Below are positions 17,815 to 25,548 of a DNA stretch of 64,000 nt, piece after piece. Under the pieces are notes generated by a model. That model was not told the DNA's origin, ran no database searches, and saw nothing but the letters and a program-made list of their open reading frames with translations. The stretch comes from an uncultured Candidatus Peregrinibacteria bacterium (GTDB taxonomy: Bacteria > Patescibacteriota > Gracilibacteria > Peribacterales > Peribacteraceae), in assembly GCA_937863435.1 (NCBI GenBank), contig CALMES010000106.1, forward strand, positions 1 through 64,000, read 5' to 3'. Position 1 is the first letter of the stretch; every line of letters begins with the position of its first letter. The translations under genes and the position numbers were made by a program.

Positions 17815-18429
17815 TGCGACGAATTCTCTTGCAACCTGAATATCCTGCGGCGTGAGTCTGTGTCCGGTTTGTTGCCAGAATTCCTGCACTTTGGCTTTTG
17901 CCGATCGAAGGACAGCAATGAGTTTTCGGGCGTTTTCCGGAGGAATCATCGTGTCCAGCTCGCCACCACAGACCAGGATTTTCTTGTCCGATAAATCGGG
18001 GAGTGTATCGGGCTGAATGGGAAACGCCGGGCGCAGAAGCACAGCGACCGGGAGCGCATCGGGCTTGAGAAGCAGCAGGCTCGCCGCAATATTGGCGCCG
18101 TTTGAAAAGCCAACGGCAACGAGTTTGCTCCGATCAAGCTGATACTGACTGCACGCTTGATCTATGAAATCACTCAGTTCATTTGTTCGCATGCGCAGAT
18201 CATCCAGGTCAAATGTACCGTCTGAATTACGCACAAAAAATCGCAGCATACCGTCTTCCAACACTTTGCCGCGCGGACTGAGGATATTCGCTGTCGGATC
18301 AATTTGCTGGCCGATTTGTATCAAGTCATTCTCATCACCGCCCGTGCCGTGCAGCAGCAAAAGCGTGCGCGCAGTCGACGGACTGTCGGCTGGCTTGAGG
18401 ACATGAATGAACGAGAGAGTGTTATCCAT
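17806..18429 (-). CDS. Phospholipase/carboxylesterase family hydrolase (MhqD-like)
   Basis: Alpha/beta hydrolase of 207 residues, of the small carboxylesterase type found with mhq genes. Visible features: the oxyanion region LLLLHGTGGDENDL, the nucleophile elbow GFSNGAN (Ser near 110), the acid Asp in GGELDTMIP and the catalytic His in TGHRLTP. It starts within the end of mhqO-like gene 18422 (8-base overlap, same strand), so the two are translationally coupled. Likely role: hydrolysis of ring-cleavage or quinone-adduct products, by analogy with Bacillus. Confidence 0.87.
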   Translation of the reverse strand: MDNTLSFIHVLKPADSPSTARTLLLLHGTGGDENDLIQIGQQIDPTANILSPRGKVLEDGMLRFFVRNSDGTFDLDDLRMRTNELSDFIDQACSQYQLDRSKLVAVGFSNGANIAASLLLLKPDALPVAVLLRPAFPIQPDTLPDLSDKKILVCGGELDTMIPPENARKLIAVLRSAKAKVQEFWQQTGHRLTPQDIQVAREFVASL

Positions 18430-19360
18430 TGGACTGGGGAAGAGGTGGAAGCATAGACGAAATAAGCACGCGATCTTTTTCCATCCAAGGTGGTAGTTGC
18501 AGGCTGGTGCCTAGTTTCTCGCGCGGCTCATCAACAGTAAATCCGGGTCCTTGTGTGGCGATTTCAAACAGTGCGCCGCCCGGCTCGCGGAAATAAATGG
18601 AGTGGAAATACTCGCGGTCCATCACCGGGCTGGCATTGTGACCGTGATTCGAAAGCGATGAAAGCCACTGCGTTTGCGTGGCATCATCCTGCGTTGCAAA
18701 CGCAATATGATGGATGGAGCCCGTGCCCATAGTCGAGGCAAAGTAATCCGGTGCACATTTTAAGTCGATATACGTTTTGCCGCTCTCGCTAAAGCTGTAG
18801 CGAAACGTGCCGAGCTCCTCTTTTTTCTGGACCATATTCAATTCGCTCGTCAGAAATTTTGCTGTCTCTTCGAAGCCGGTTTCAAGTAGTGTGACGCCAT
18901 GTAATCCGCGCACAGCATGTTCAATCGGCACTGGGCCTTCAACCCACGCATCGAACGCGCGTGTTTCGGGGTCGGCAACGAGTTCGACTGTCATGCCATC
19001 GGGGTCTTTCAGCAAAATAAATTTCTCGCCAAACCGCTCGAACGGTCCAAGCGGTTGTACGCCTTTTTCCTGCAAGCGATGTAGCCAGTAGCCAAACGAT
19101 GCCTGCGGAATAGACAGCGCAGCCGCAATCGTTTGCCCGGCACCGGCGCGACCGGCGTGCGCGTTTTTCCAGACGAAGAATGTCAGGATGGTTCCGGGTG
19201 TTCCCACACCGTCACCGTAGTACAAATGGTAGGCGGACGGATCGTCAAAGTTGATGGTTACTTTCACAAGTCTGAGCCCCAGAATTTGCGTGTAGAAGTT
19301 GTAGTTGCGTTGCGCATCGGATGCGATGGCGGTTAAGTGATGAAAGCCGAGCAGATTCAT
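18422..19360 (-). CDS. Ring-cleaving dioxygenase (MhqO/MhqA-like, VOC family)
   Basis: A 312-residue double-VOC protein of the MhqO type. It starts MNLLGFHHLTAIASDAQRN; the GFHHLT opening with the metal His is typical of this family. It also has DDPSAYHLYYGDGVGTPGT, a second-module GLHGVTLLETG, SIHHIAFAT and a metal Glu in PGGALFEIATQGPG. Predicted to cleave hydroquinone-type rings with Fe2+. I prefer ATG 19360 over the upstream ATG 19381 because it opens directly on the conserved strand. It heads a two-gene minus operon with the esterase. Confidence 0.88.
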   Translation of the reverse strand: MNLLGFHHLTAIASDAQRNYNFYTQILGLRLVKVTINFDDPSAYHLYYGDGVGTPGTILTFFVWKNAHAGRAGAGQTIAAALSIPQASFGYWLHRLQEKGVQPLGPFERFGEKFILLKDPDGMTVELVADPETRAFDAWVEGPVPIEHAVRGLHGVTLLETGFEETAKFLTSELNMVQKKEELGTFRYSFSESGKTYIDLKCAPDYFASTMGTGSIHHIAFATQDDATQTQWLSSLSNHGHNASPVMDREYFHSIYFREPGGALFEIATQGPGFTVDEPREKLGTSLQLPPWMEKDRVLISSMLPPLPQSNG

Positions 19361-19484
19361 GAAGTGTGTAGAAAAGAACATTGTATCACTACTCGTTGAA
19401 TATTTTATAAAAATCGTGACGAATATAGAACGTGTCGCTTCTTACCGGCACGCAGAGTACACTCGTGTTTTCCCCTCTTCTCGT

Positions 19485-19727
19485 ATGGATTTCATCTGGT
19501 TTCTTCTCGTTGGTCTTATTGCCGGTTTCCTCGCTGGAAAAATCATGAAAGGCAGCGGTTTTGGAATGATCGGCGATATTGTCGTCGGCATTATCGGTTC
19601 GTTCGTCGGTGGTTTTCTCTTCAGCCTTGTTGGTCTTTCGGCGTACGGCACAGTCGGTTCCATTGTAATGGCGGTAATCGGTGCTGTTGTCTTCCTGGCG
19701 ATCGTGAAGATGATCAAGAGGAAGTAG
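19485..19727 (+). CDS. GlsB/YeaQ/YmgE family membrane protein
   Basis: An 80-residue protein with three short glycine-rich membrane segments: FIWFLLVGLIAGFLAGKI, then IGDIVVGIIGSFVGGFLF, then a final hydrophobic helix with a basic end IKRK. This is the transglycosylase-associated protein family, often stress-induced, of unknown biochemical role. The start ATG 19485 gives exactly the family length; TACACT at about 19458 could be its -10. Confidence 0.88.
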   Translation: MDFIWFLLVGLIAGFLAGKIMKGSGFGMIGDIVVGIIGSFVGGFLFSLVGLSAYGTVGSIVMAVIGAVVFLAIVKMIKRK

Positions 19728-19825
19728 TTCTGTGTTTTGCTTACCTGCAAAAGGGAATGCTGAATGGTTTGTTTGCCGAATACTTCACTTTCCCTTCGCC
19801 TTGCTTCCTTATACAATCGCTCGCA

Positions 19826-19932
19826 CATTGGGGAGTCCCTCCTACGCTCTGCGGAGCTCCGGCGGGCAAGCGCCACCCACCCAGTCAGGTATGATTATCG
19901 GGCGCGGTTTCTTACGTCATCATTGGGGAGTC
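19826..19932. repeat. 12-bp direct repeat duplicating the tRNA-Gln 5' end
   Basis: CATTGGGGAGTC occurs at 19826-19837 and again at 19921-19932, where it contains the first bases of tRNA-Gln. The upstream copy still has TACAAT (19812-19817) 11 bases before the tRNA-like T, so it looks like the old promoter and 5' end, separated from the present gene by 95 bases. Confidence 0.55.
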
Positions 19933-19995
19933 GCCAAGCGGTAAGGCAGGGGCCTTTGAAGCCCCCATTCCATGGTTCGAATCCATGCTCCCCAG
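19924..19995 (+). tRNA. tRNA-Gln (anticodon TTG)
   Basis: Complete cloverleaf: acceptor TGGGGAG/CTCCCCA, D arm GCC...GGC, anticodon stem GGGGC/GCCCC with loop CTTTGAA, T arm CATGG-TTCGAAT-CCATG, discriminator G. CCA is encoded at 19996-19998. Confidence 0.97.
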
Positions 19996-20103
19996 CCAAC
20001 ATGGGCACGCGACCGTGCTGCCTATACGCTACAAAATCTTCATTGTATCCAGGTTCGAATCCCTCTTGGATTTGATGCCTATCCCAGTGCCCTGTTCAGG
20101 AAA

Positions 20104-20650
20104 CTACTGGTTTTCCGTTTCTTCTTCGTCGCCTGATGGCAGTTCTAAGCTGGTAATTGTTGGAAGAGCCGCACCTATGAGACCCTGAAAATCGCCATAC
20201 ATGCCCGTCGTATTTTCGATGACCCTCTCAACCTCCTTTTCGCGTTTCTTCCAATGTTTTTGCATCGCCCTTTTTTCGCTCTCAAGATCCTGTTGCATAC
20301 AGATAAACGCATTTACGATATTTTCCATTCTATTCTTAAATTGGGGGCTAGTGAGATATTTGTACAAGATTTCCATCTTTTCATCTTTTCCAACAAGGGA
20401 AGCCTTAACCTGTGCCAGCTGTAGAAGTTGATGACGCAAAGCGTGCGCTAGTGGCAAGGCATGAGAAAGGTCTGTCACCCAAACTCCTTCAACTAAACCG
20501 AAACCTTTTACTCCTTCGGGGAGCACTTGTGAGACGATAATGCAGAGATCTGCCTTGGCCTCAACTTGGTCATCTTTAAGTTTCTTGATCCAGTCTCCTC
20601 CCCAATTCTTTGTATTCTTGCTTTCCCAGATCATTGTCCCCGCACAGAAA
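20104..20650 (-). pseudogene. DUF2130 protein, C-terminal fragment
   Basis: The reading frame carries the C-terminal part of a DUF2130 protein: GTMIWESKNTKNWGGDW, DDQVEAKADLCIIVSQ, LPEGVKGFGLVEGVWV, a YLTSPQFKNRMENIVNAF region and a coiled-coil helix. The family's N-terminal half, a long coiled coil, is missing. Upstream of about 20650 the sequence becomes a methylase gene in a different frame. The 216-residue open frame therefore starts with about 35 codons that are out-of-frame methylase DNA. I read it as a remnant after a deletion; expression as a short protein cannot be excluded. Confidence 0.75.
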
Positions 20651-21364
20651 TTCTTCATACTCGGTATCAGTCTTTGCATCGTTTGTTTTTCCTCCATACT
20701 GCTTGGCATTGGAAATTCCTTTGTTGTAATCGAGATCAATGTTGTACGGGACATCGGTATAGACCATGTCGATCTTGTTCTTGCCGACGAGTTGTTTCAC
20801 AGCGGCACTATCCATCGCATCACCGCAAAGGAGGCGGTGCGGTCCAAGCTGGTACAGATCGCCCGGCTTCGTCTTGGGCGTTTTGATTTTCTCCAGTTCG
20901 GCATCTTCGTCGAACTGGTCGTCTTCGGTTTCCAGCGCATCATCCCAAATATGGGACAGGTCTGCGTCACCGAAGCCCACATCGAGAAGCAGCTCCATCT
21001 CGAATGCTTTGAGCTTCTCAAAGTCCCACTCGCCCGTGTTGCGGTTAAGACGAAGATTCAGTTCCTTCTCACGTTCGAGATCAGGAATATCGATATAAAC
21101 CACAGGCACAGTTGTGTGACCGAGATGTTTTGCGGCAGCGAGACGCATGTGGCCGCCTATCACGATGCCGCGGCGACTCTTTGCGCCATTGGCGATGACC
21201 GGATCAACAAACCCAAACTTGCGAATGCTTTCACATAGCCGTTCGAGCGCCGCATCATCCCAAGTCCTTGGGTTGTAATCGGCGGGAGAAAGATCGGAAA
21301 TATTGCTCAGTGTGATGCGAGGCTCGTGCCGCGCATCGGTCGAAGTAAAGCGTTGGCGTTTCAT
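20650..21364 (-). pseudogene. ParB-like/adenine-specific DNA methylase, truncated
   Basis: Phage- or plasmid-type protein with an N-terminal ParB/Srx nuclease-like domain (LSPADYNPRTWDDAALERL, residues about 25-45; then FVDPVIANG, IVIGGHMRLAAAKHLG) and the start of an N6-adenine/N4-cytosine methylase: GDLYQLGPHRLLCGDAMD and the catalytic motif as DVPYN instead of DPPYN. The methylase domain stops after TDTEYEEFL at about 20650, where DUF2130 sequence begins in another frame. Most of the methylase, including the SAM-binding FxGxG motif, is gone, so it cannot be an active methyltransferase. The ParB part may still be made. Confidence 0.8.
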
Positions 21365-21369
21365 AGAAA

Positions 21370-21491
21370 GAGAGCTTCATAAGAGATAAGAAGGTAATGC
21401 CCTCGCGCCGTGCACGGCGGTCGGGTGGTAAATATTGCTTGCTCAGTTTGGCCGGGTATGATTCTCCGACACGGGCATCATAGTCAGACAT
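21370..21491 (-). other. Small open frame upstream of the ParB-methylase remnant
   Basis: A frame starting MSDYDARVGESYPAKLSKQ and rich in Arg (PPDRRARREG) runs from 21491 and continues into the methylase gene out of frame. It could be the first part of another truncated element gene. Not recognised; weak support. Confidence 0.3.
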
Positions 21492-21530
21492 ATTTTAATG
21501 ACAAGCATTTTTATGGCTTCTGTTAGCGGA

Positions 21531-21584
21531 AAGTTGTCGAGTATTGTCAAAAGTTGTCGAAAAAAATGGTAGAGGATTGTCAAA
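21531..21584. repeat. Iteron-like repeats (RTTGTCRA)
   Basis: Four directly repeated octamers: GTTGTCGA, ATTGTCAA, GTTGTCGA, ATTGTCAA. The 10-mer AAGTTGTCGA is exact at 21531-21540 and 21551-21560. It lies directly before the decayed ParB-methylase gene, as operator or iteron sites do in plasmids and phages. Confidence 0.5.
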
Positions 21585-21687
21585 GGAAACGATGGGGGTC
21601 GCATTGGCAAGCCATGTCCGAAAAATCACGGAAAATGTGGGAACCGACGGACAATTATTGTTGCCGCATTTTCAAATCATTTTGCAG

Positions 21688-22146
21688 TTATTCCCTGAGC
21701 GTTGCAATCAACCTCTGTTCATCGATAAACAAATCCAACGCATCATTGATATTAGTAACAATGATATCCGCAGCTAAAAGTGTCTTCGCATGCGCCCCCT
21801 CGCCCTGTAAGACAACAATGCCAAGCTTCACTCGCTGGATGAGCTGCAAATCAATCAATCCATTTCCGATTGCCGCACACTTATCTGCTTGAAGCTTTTC
21901 GGCTTCATCCGCTTTATCTTGCCCTGTCTTTGTCCTCGTAAATGCGATTCCTAGATCATTGGCAAGCTGGGAAGCATCGCCGCGCGTGTCTCCCGAGAAA
22001 AGGACGAGATGACATTTTTGACGCAGCTCTTGAATACGCTCCGCAACTCCAGGTACTAGCTTGCCCCCAACACATAGCGTCCCATTCAGATCGAGGATGA
22101 TCGCTTCAATCACTAAAGGGCCGCTGCCGGGGATATCTATCTTCAT
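21688..22146 (-). CDS. HAD-family hydrolase (P-type ATPase-like soluble phosphatase)
   Basis: A 152-residue protein of the HAD superfamily. Motif I is DLNGTLCVGG (nucleophile and general acid Asp replaced to D-x-N), motif II LFSGDTRGDA, and motif IV region AADIIVTNINDALDLF near the end. It resembles the small soluble P-type ATPase-like HAD proteins. The second Asp of DxD, normally the acid/base, is Asn, which is common in the ATPase-like group. Substrate unknown. The ATG at 22146 opens the frame; the gene is divergent from the HAD phosphatase at 22235. Confidence 0.82.
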   Translation of the reverse strand: MKIDIPGSGPLVIEAIILDLNGTLCVGGKLVPGVAERIQELRQKCHLVLFSGDTRGDASQLANDLGIAFTRTKTGQDKADEAEKLQADKCAAIGNGLIDLQLIQRVKLGIVVLQGEGAHAKTLLAADIIVTNINDALDLFIDEQRLIATLRE

Positions 22147-22196
22147 GGGAAACGGGAAAAGGTCACTATACCCTGTTATTTCAAACGATCAACCCC

Positions 22197-22225
22197 ATGA
22201 TTTTTCCTTATGATAGAGCTATAAT
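22197..22225 (+). promoter_or_regulatory. Promoter, predicted leaderless
   Basis: ATGATT at 22197-22202, a 17-base spacer and a perfect TATAAT at 22220-22225, 9 bases before ATG 22235. Confidence 0.55.
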
Positions 22226-22234
22226 CACTGCACT

Positions 22235-22864
22235 ATGAAATACGACCTAGGTGGCTACAAAGCCATAGTATTCGACTTCGATGGAGTAATCCTCGATTCC
22301 GAGCAATTCAAGATTGCCACGTTCAAATCATTGTTCACAGATTACCCGGAATATCTCTCTGCCATTGATGCATACAATCGAGAAAACCGCGGTATAAGTC
22401 GCTACGAAAAATTTGCTCATATCTTTAAAAAAATTCTCCATCTCCCTTTCGATGAAGAAGCAAGTAAGAGGCTGGGTGAGCGGTACAGCCAACTACTTTC
22501 GCAGAATCTTGCAGAGACACCCCTCATTGCCGGAGTGGAAGAATTTCTCGTACGGCAGAAAGTTCCCTTGTTCGTCGCTTCATCCTCCGAAGTTCATGAA
22601 ATGCAGAAAGTCGTTGAGGCAAAAGACATCGCACGATTTTTCACAAAGCTCTACGGCCATCCAATTTCAAAATCTGATGCGATCAGAGACGTTATGGCGA
22701 CAAATAACTTAGAGCCAGCGCGGGTACTTTTCTTCGGTGATGCAGTCGCCGATTGGAAGGCGGCGGACGAAACAAAAGTTGAATTCATAGCGCGTACAGA
22801 CCAGCCGGAATTATTCGCGAAGGCAACGCGCTTCATCTCAACTTTCTTGGAGCTTCTGGCGTAG
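22235..22864 (+). CDS. HAD-superfamily phosphatase (phosphoglycolate phosphatase/beta-PGM-like)
   Basis: A 209-residue HAD hydrolase. Motif I is VFDFDGVILDSE, with the usual helical cap after it; motif II is LFVASSSEVHEM; motif IV is LFFGDAVADWKAA. It probably removes phosphate from a small sugar or metabolite; the substrate is unknown. It stands before the glycosyltransferase cluster and its 3' end overlaps the convergent gene at 22838 by 27 bases. Confidence 0.88.
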   Translation: MKYDLGGYKAIVFDFDGVILDSEQFKIATFKSLFTDYPEYLSAIDAYNRENRGISRYEKFAHIFKKILHLPFDEEASKRLGERYSQLLSQNLAETPLIAGVEEFLVRQKVPLFVASSSEVHEMQKVVEAKDIARFFTKLYGHPISKSDAIRDVMATNNLEPARVLFFGDAVADWKAADETKVEFIARTDQPELFAKATRFISTFLELLA

Positions 22865-23719
22865 CGCCAGCGCTCGGCGGATACGGTTATTGATATCGTC
22901 CATCGAGCTGCGGAAGTCACCGAGCTTCCATGTTCGTTCCACGAAATCATTGGACTGCTGTCCTCTCTCTGGGTCCCATCGCAAGAGATAGTTATCGATC
23001 TCCTCCAATTCCAGTGGGAGTTCCAAATACTTCACCGAGCACTGCGGCACCATCATGATACGCTGTCGAGCCATGTGGATGCAGAGGGCAATGTGCATCT
23101 GCTCCCGCGTATTGAGAAATTCTGGCAAGGGATGGATAGCACGGAACGAATCGGTTTTTCCAAAGAATGCGTGTCTCTCTAGGTGCTTGATCTGTCGCTT
23201 CTGTTTTACGTCGATGGGAGGATTCTTGCCGGGAATGCGCTTCACGTCGGACATAATCGTCCCATCATCGGCAACCGTGATATCGCTCTCGACCGGATTG
23301 AAGTGATAGACAATCTTCGCATCGCCCTCGAGCGTGTTCTTGTGTGCTTCCATGATCTCGGGACTAATATAGTCAGTGTGCGGATCGTTGAATTCTTCCA
23401 GCACGGGATCAATCCAGTCATCGTCGACCATGACGTCATTTTCCAGAAGAGCGAGGATAGGTGTGCGACATTCCTGAATGAGTCGGTTGGTCGCCTGAAT
23501 GGGCAGGAGATAGGCATCCGATTGCAGGACGTTATAATCGCCATATTCCTGTAGAGCATCTGCAATGTCTGGCCTGTACTTTTCGGGCACAGCCGCGTCG
23601 ACATAGAGTACTTGTGGTCCCTTGGGAGTTTTTTCGCGTAACCTCCGTATCATCTGCGCGGAGACTTTGTATCGTTCACGAGGGGAGATGCCGATAGTGA
23701 CGTCTTCAGGCTTTAACAT
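22838..23719 (-). CDS. Glycosyltransferase family 2-like protein (GT-A fold)
   Basis: A 293-residue protein whose N-terminal half looks like a GT-A nucleotide-sugar transferase: TIGISPRERYKVSAQMI, then QATNRLIQECRTPILALLENDVMVDDDW, where ENDV is in the place of the metal-binding DxD. The C-terminal half (HPLPEFLNTREQMHIAL, then LRWDPERGQQ) is conserved-looking but not assignable. It overlaps the preceding GT2 gene by 14 bases and is the last of a three-gene minus operon (25353 to 22838). Likely role: building a surface polysaccharide. Confidence 0.75.
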   Translation of the reverse strand: MLKPEDVTIGISPRERYKVSAQMIRRLREKTPKGPQVLYVDAAVPEKYRPDIADALQEYGDYNVLQSDAYLLPIQATNRLIQECRTPILALLENDVMVDDDWIDPVLEEFNDPHTDYISPEIMEAHKNTLEGDAKIVYHFNPVESDITVADDGTIMSDVKRIPGKNPPIDVKQKRQIKHLERHAFFGKTDSFRAIHPLPEFLNTREQMHIALCIHMARQRIMMVPQCSVKYLELPLELEEIDNYLLRWDPERGQQSNDFVERTWKLGDFRSSMDDINNRIRRALALRQKLQES

Positions 23720-24662
23720 AGGCAGAGGATAGTACTGTATTCTTTACTTTCTGGCAAACGTAGCTTGAGATGAATGCCGTCGAATAAACGGCTTCGAGTA
23801 GCTTATCAGCCCTCTTCAGTCGCCCATTTCCAAAAACATATTTGAAGTAGCGCATCATCTCTGTGAAGCGCTCCCCATATGTCCGGCGCTCTTCATCATC
23901 GATCTGACAAAAATTTCGTCCATTCTTAGCCCGGGTGCCAAGCATTTCCCGGATAGTTCGAGCGTGGTGGTGACGTATCACTGGATCAGGAGCATAGGTC
24001 ACGAGCTGGCCATTACGCATGAATTCCCGCCCGAGCTTGCGACCGTAGTTCAGTTTCATCGAATCGTCGAAGAGCATTTTTCTCTCACCGACTTTCTCTT
24101 TCTGGAGCACGCAATTTCCGAGACTCAACCAGTCCGTCAGGTTGGGAACATCTGTAACAAGATTGTACTTGATGCGGTAGTACGGATCGAGAACTCCACT
24201 CAGATGGATCTGTTGACGGTAGTCGTAGTAGGCCTGTCGGATGCGCTCGCCTGCAGTATCAAGGGCGACGGCTTCGATCCGTCCGTTCATAGCTGTGACG
24301 GTCGGATGAACTTCGAAATACCGATTAATCGATTCCAGCCAATTTGATTCGGGAATAGCATCGTCATCGGTGAAGGCAATGAGATCACCTTTGGAAATGC
24401 TATAGCCATGATTCCTGACTTTTGCCGAGCCATTGCGCTTCGGGCTGTTAAGGACAGTCACATTTTCTCGGGAAACAAGATCATCCAGTTCTCGAAACTG
24501 TGGGGCATCACGGTTGAGAGCAGGCCCGCCGTCATTGAGAACAATGACTTCATACTTTCCGTGAGTCTGCTGACGCAGTCCCTCGAGACACTGTTGCAGT
24601 TCCTTCTGCCTGTCATAGGTAGGAATAATGACTGATATGGTGCGCTCAGGTGTTCGTTCCAT
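23706..24662 (-). CDS. Glycosyltransferase family 2
   Basis: A 318-residue GT-A glycosyltransferase. It begins TISVIIPTYDRQKELQQCL, followed by VIVLNDGG, KVRNHGYSISKGDLIAFTDDDAIPESNW (DDD is the metal-binding DxD), and a C-terminal RNGQLVTY...IRHHHARTIREM. Sugar and acceptor are unknown. The start is ATG 24662, the only one fitting the conserved N-terminus. It overlaps the deacetylase gene by 17 bases and the next glycosyltransferase by 14, so the three are translationally coupled. Confidence 0.92.
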   Translation of the reverse strand: MERTPERTISVIIPTYDRQKELQQCLEGLRQQTHGKYEVIVLNDGGPALNRDAPQFRELDDLVSRENVTVLNSPKRNGSAKVRNHGYSISKGDLIAFTDDDAIPESNWLESINRYFEVHPTVTAMNGRIEAVALDTAGERIRQAYYDYRQQIHLSGVLDPYYRIKYNLVTDVPNLTDWLSLGNCVLQKEKVGERKMLFDDSMKLNYGRKLGREFMRNGQLVTYAPDPVIRHHHARTIREMLGTRAKNGRNFCQIDDEERRTYGERFTEMMRYFKYVFGNGRLKRADKLLEAVYSTAFISSYVCQKVKNTVLSSAYVKA

Positions 24663-25353
24663 GGAGATAGTGGAGGATGGCAGGAAGCGGAGTATCACGG
24701 TTGACTGAGAGTCTGTGAATCTGGAAAAGATCGATCCAGTCCTCGCTGGCTGCCGTCTTATGCGTTGCAAAAGCAGCACGGTATTTCTTTGCCGCGAATT
24801 CGCGGACACGAGTGTCATGCAGCCCGAATGGATACGCGAAGAATTTCACTTCTGTGCCGAGCAGTTGCTCGATAACTCTTCTACTTTCAGCAAGCTCCAA
24901 TCTCAACTCCTTGTCAGGTAGCTTCGTGAGACACTGATGGGTTTTGGCGTGAGACTCGACGGCATGCCCAGCCGCTGCGATCTGTCTTATGTCATCTTCA
25001 GCCATCACCTTTGCGATGTAGGGAGCCTTGTAATTCCAGCGATTGTCCTTCGCAATATGATCGGTGGCTATGAACACAGTGGCCGCCAAGCCTTGCCCCG
25101 CGATCTCCTGCAGCATAGGGACTGTATCTTGGTATCCATCGTCAAAAGTAAGAGCGAACTTTCCAGTCGGAGGCTCATTTCGCTCGTGCCTTTGAATCGC
25201 TTCTTCGAGGCTGATGCAGCCGTACTCCTTGGTGATTTCTCTTATTTGCTCACGAAAAATCGACGGCGTTACGCAGGTATAGTAGTCGATCTCATCCGAG
25301 ATGTGATGATAGGTGAGAATCGGCAGCCGGAAGGGAGAGGATGTTTGCTCCAT
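24646..25353 (-). CDS. Polysaccharide deacetylase (NodB-homology)
   Basis: A 235-residue carbohydrate esterase of family 4. Motif 1 is TFDDG (residues 69-73), and the metal-binding His pair is in SHAKTHQ (His135, His139); motif 3 FFAYPFG follows. It removes N-acetyl groups from chitin-like or peptidoglycan-type sugars. There is no obvious signal peptide, so it may act on a cytoplasmic or lipid-linked glycan, or export is not detected. First gene of the coupled operon with the two glycosyltransferases; divergent from pyrB. Confidence 0.9.
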   Translation of the reverse strand: MEQTSSPFRLPILTYHHISDEIDYYTCVTPSIFREQIREITKEYGCISLEEAIQRHERNEPPTGKFALTFDDGYQDTVPMLQEIAGQGLAATVFIATDHIAKDNRWNYKAPYIAKVMAEDDIRQIAAAGHAVESHAKTHQCLTKLPDKELRLELAESRRVIEQLLGTEVKFFAYPFGLHDTRVREFAAKKYRAAFATHKTAASEDWIDLFQIHRLSVNRDTPLPAILHYLHGTNT

Positions 25354-25395
25354 GAAAGCGAAGCGGAACGTCCACTCTGCACTACTTTCTCTGGT

Positions 25396-25424
25396 TTGAC
25401 AAGTTCATTTTACATGTAGATAAT
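25396..25424 (+). promoter_or_regulatory. Strong sigma-70-type promoter before pyrB
   Basis: TTGACA at 25396-25401 (perfect -35), a 17-base spacer and GATAAT at 25419-25424. It leaves a leader of about 118 bases with a small hairpin (CTTCTC-atctc-GAGAAG at about 25454). Confidence 0.75.
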
Positions 25425-25548
25425 ACCTATCTGACTGAAAATCCAATGTTTGGCTTCTCATCTCGAGAAGTCTCACGTTGCCAGTCAGCAGTTCCTTCAG
25501 CTCTCCGGCTTCAAGACCAGAAACCCTTCACTAGAAAGGAAGTGGACC

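Noticed and set aside
20002-20095. Second tRNA downstream of tRNA-Gln
   Set aside because: GGTTCGAATCC is a perfect T loop, but the T stem and the rest of the cloverleaf do not form; treated as a remnant.
25454-25480. pyrR- or attenuator-type leader before pyrB
   Set aside because: Only a 6-bp hairpin is visible and there is no anti-terminator pairing or U tract, so no regulatory claim is made.
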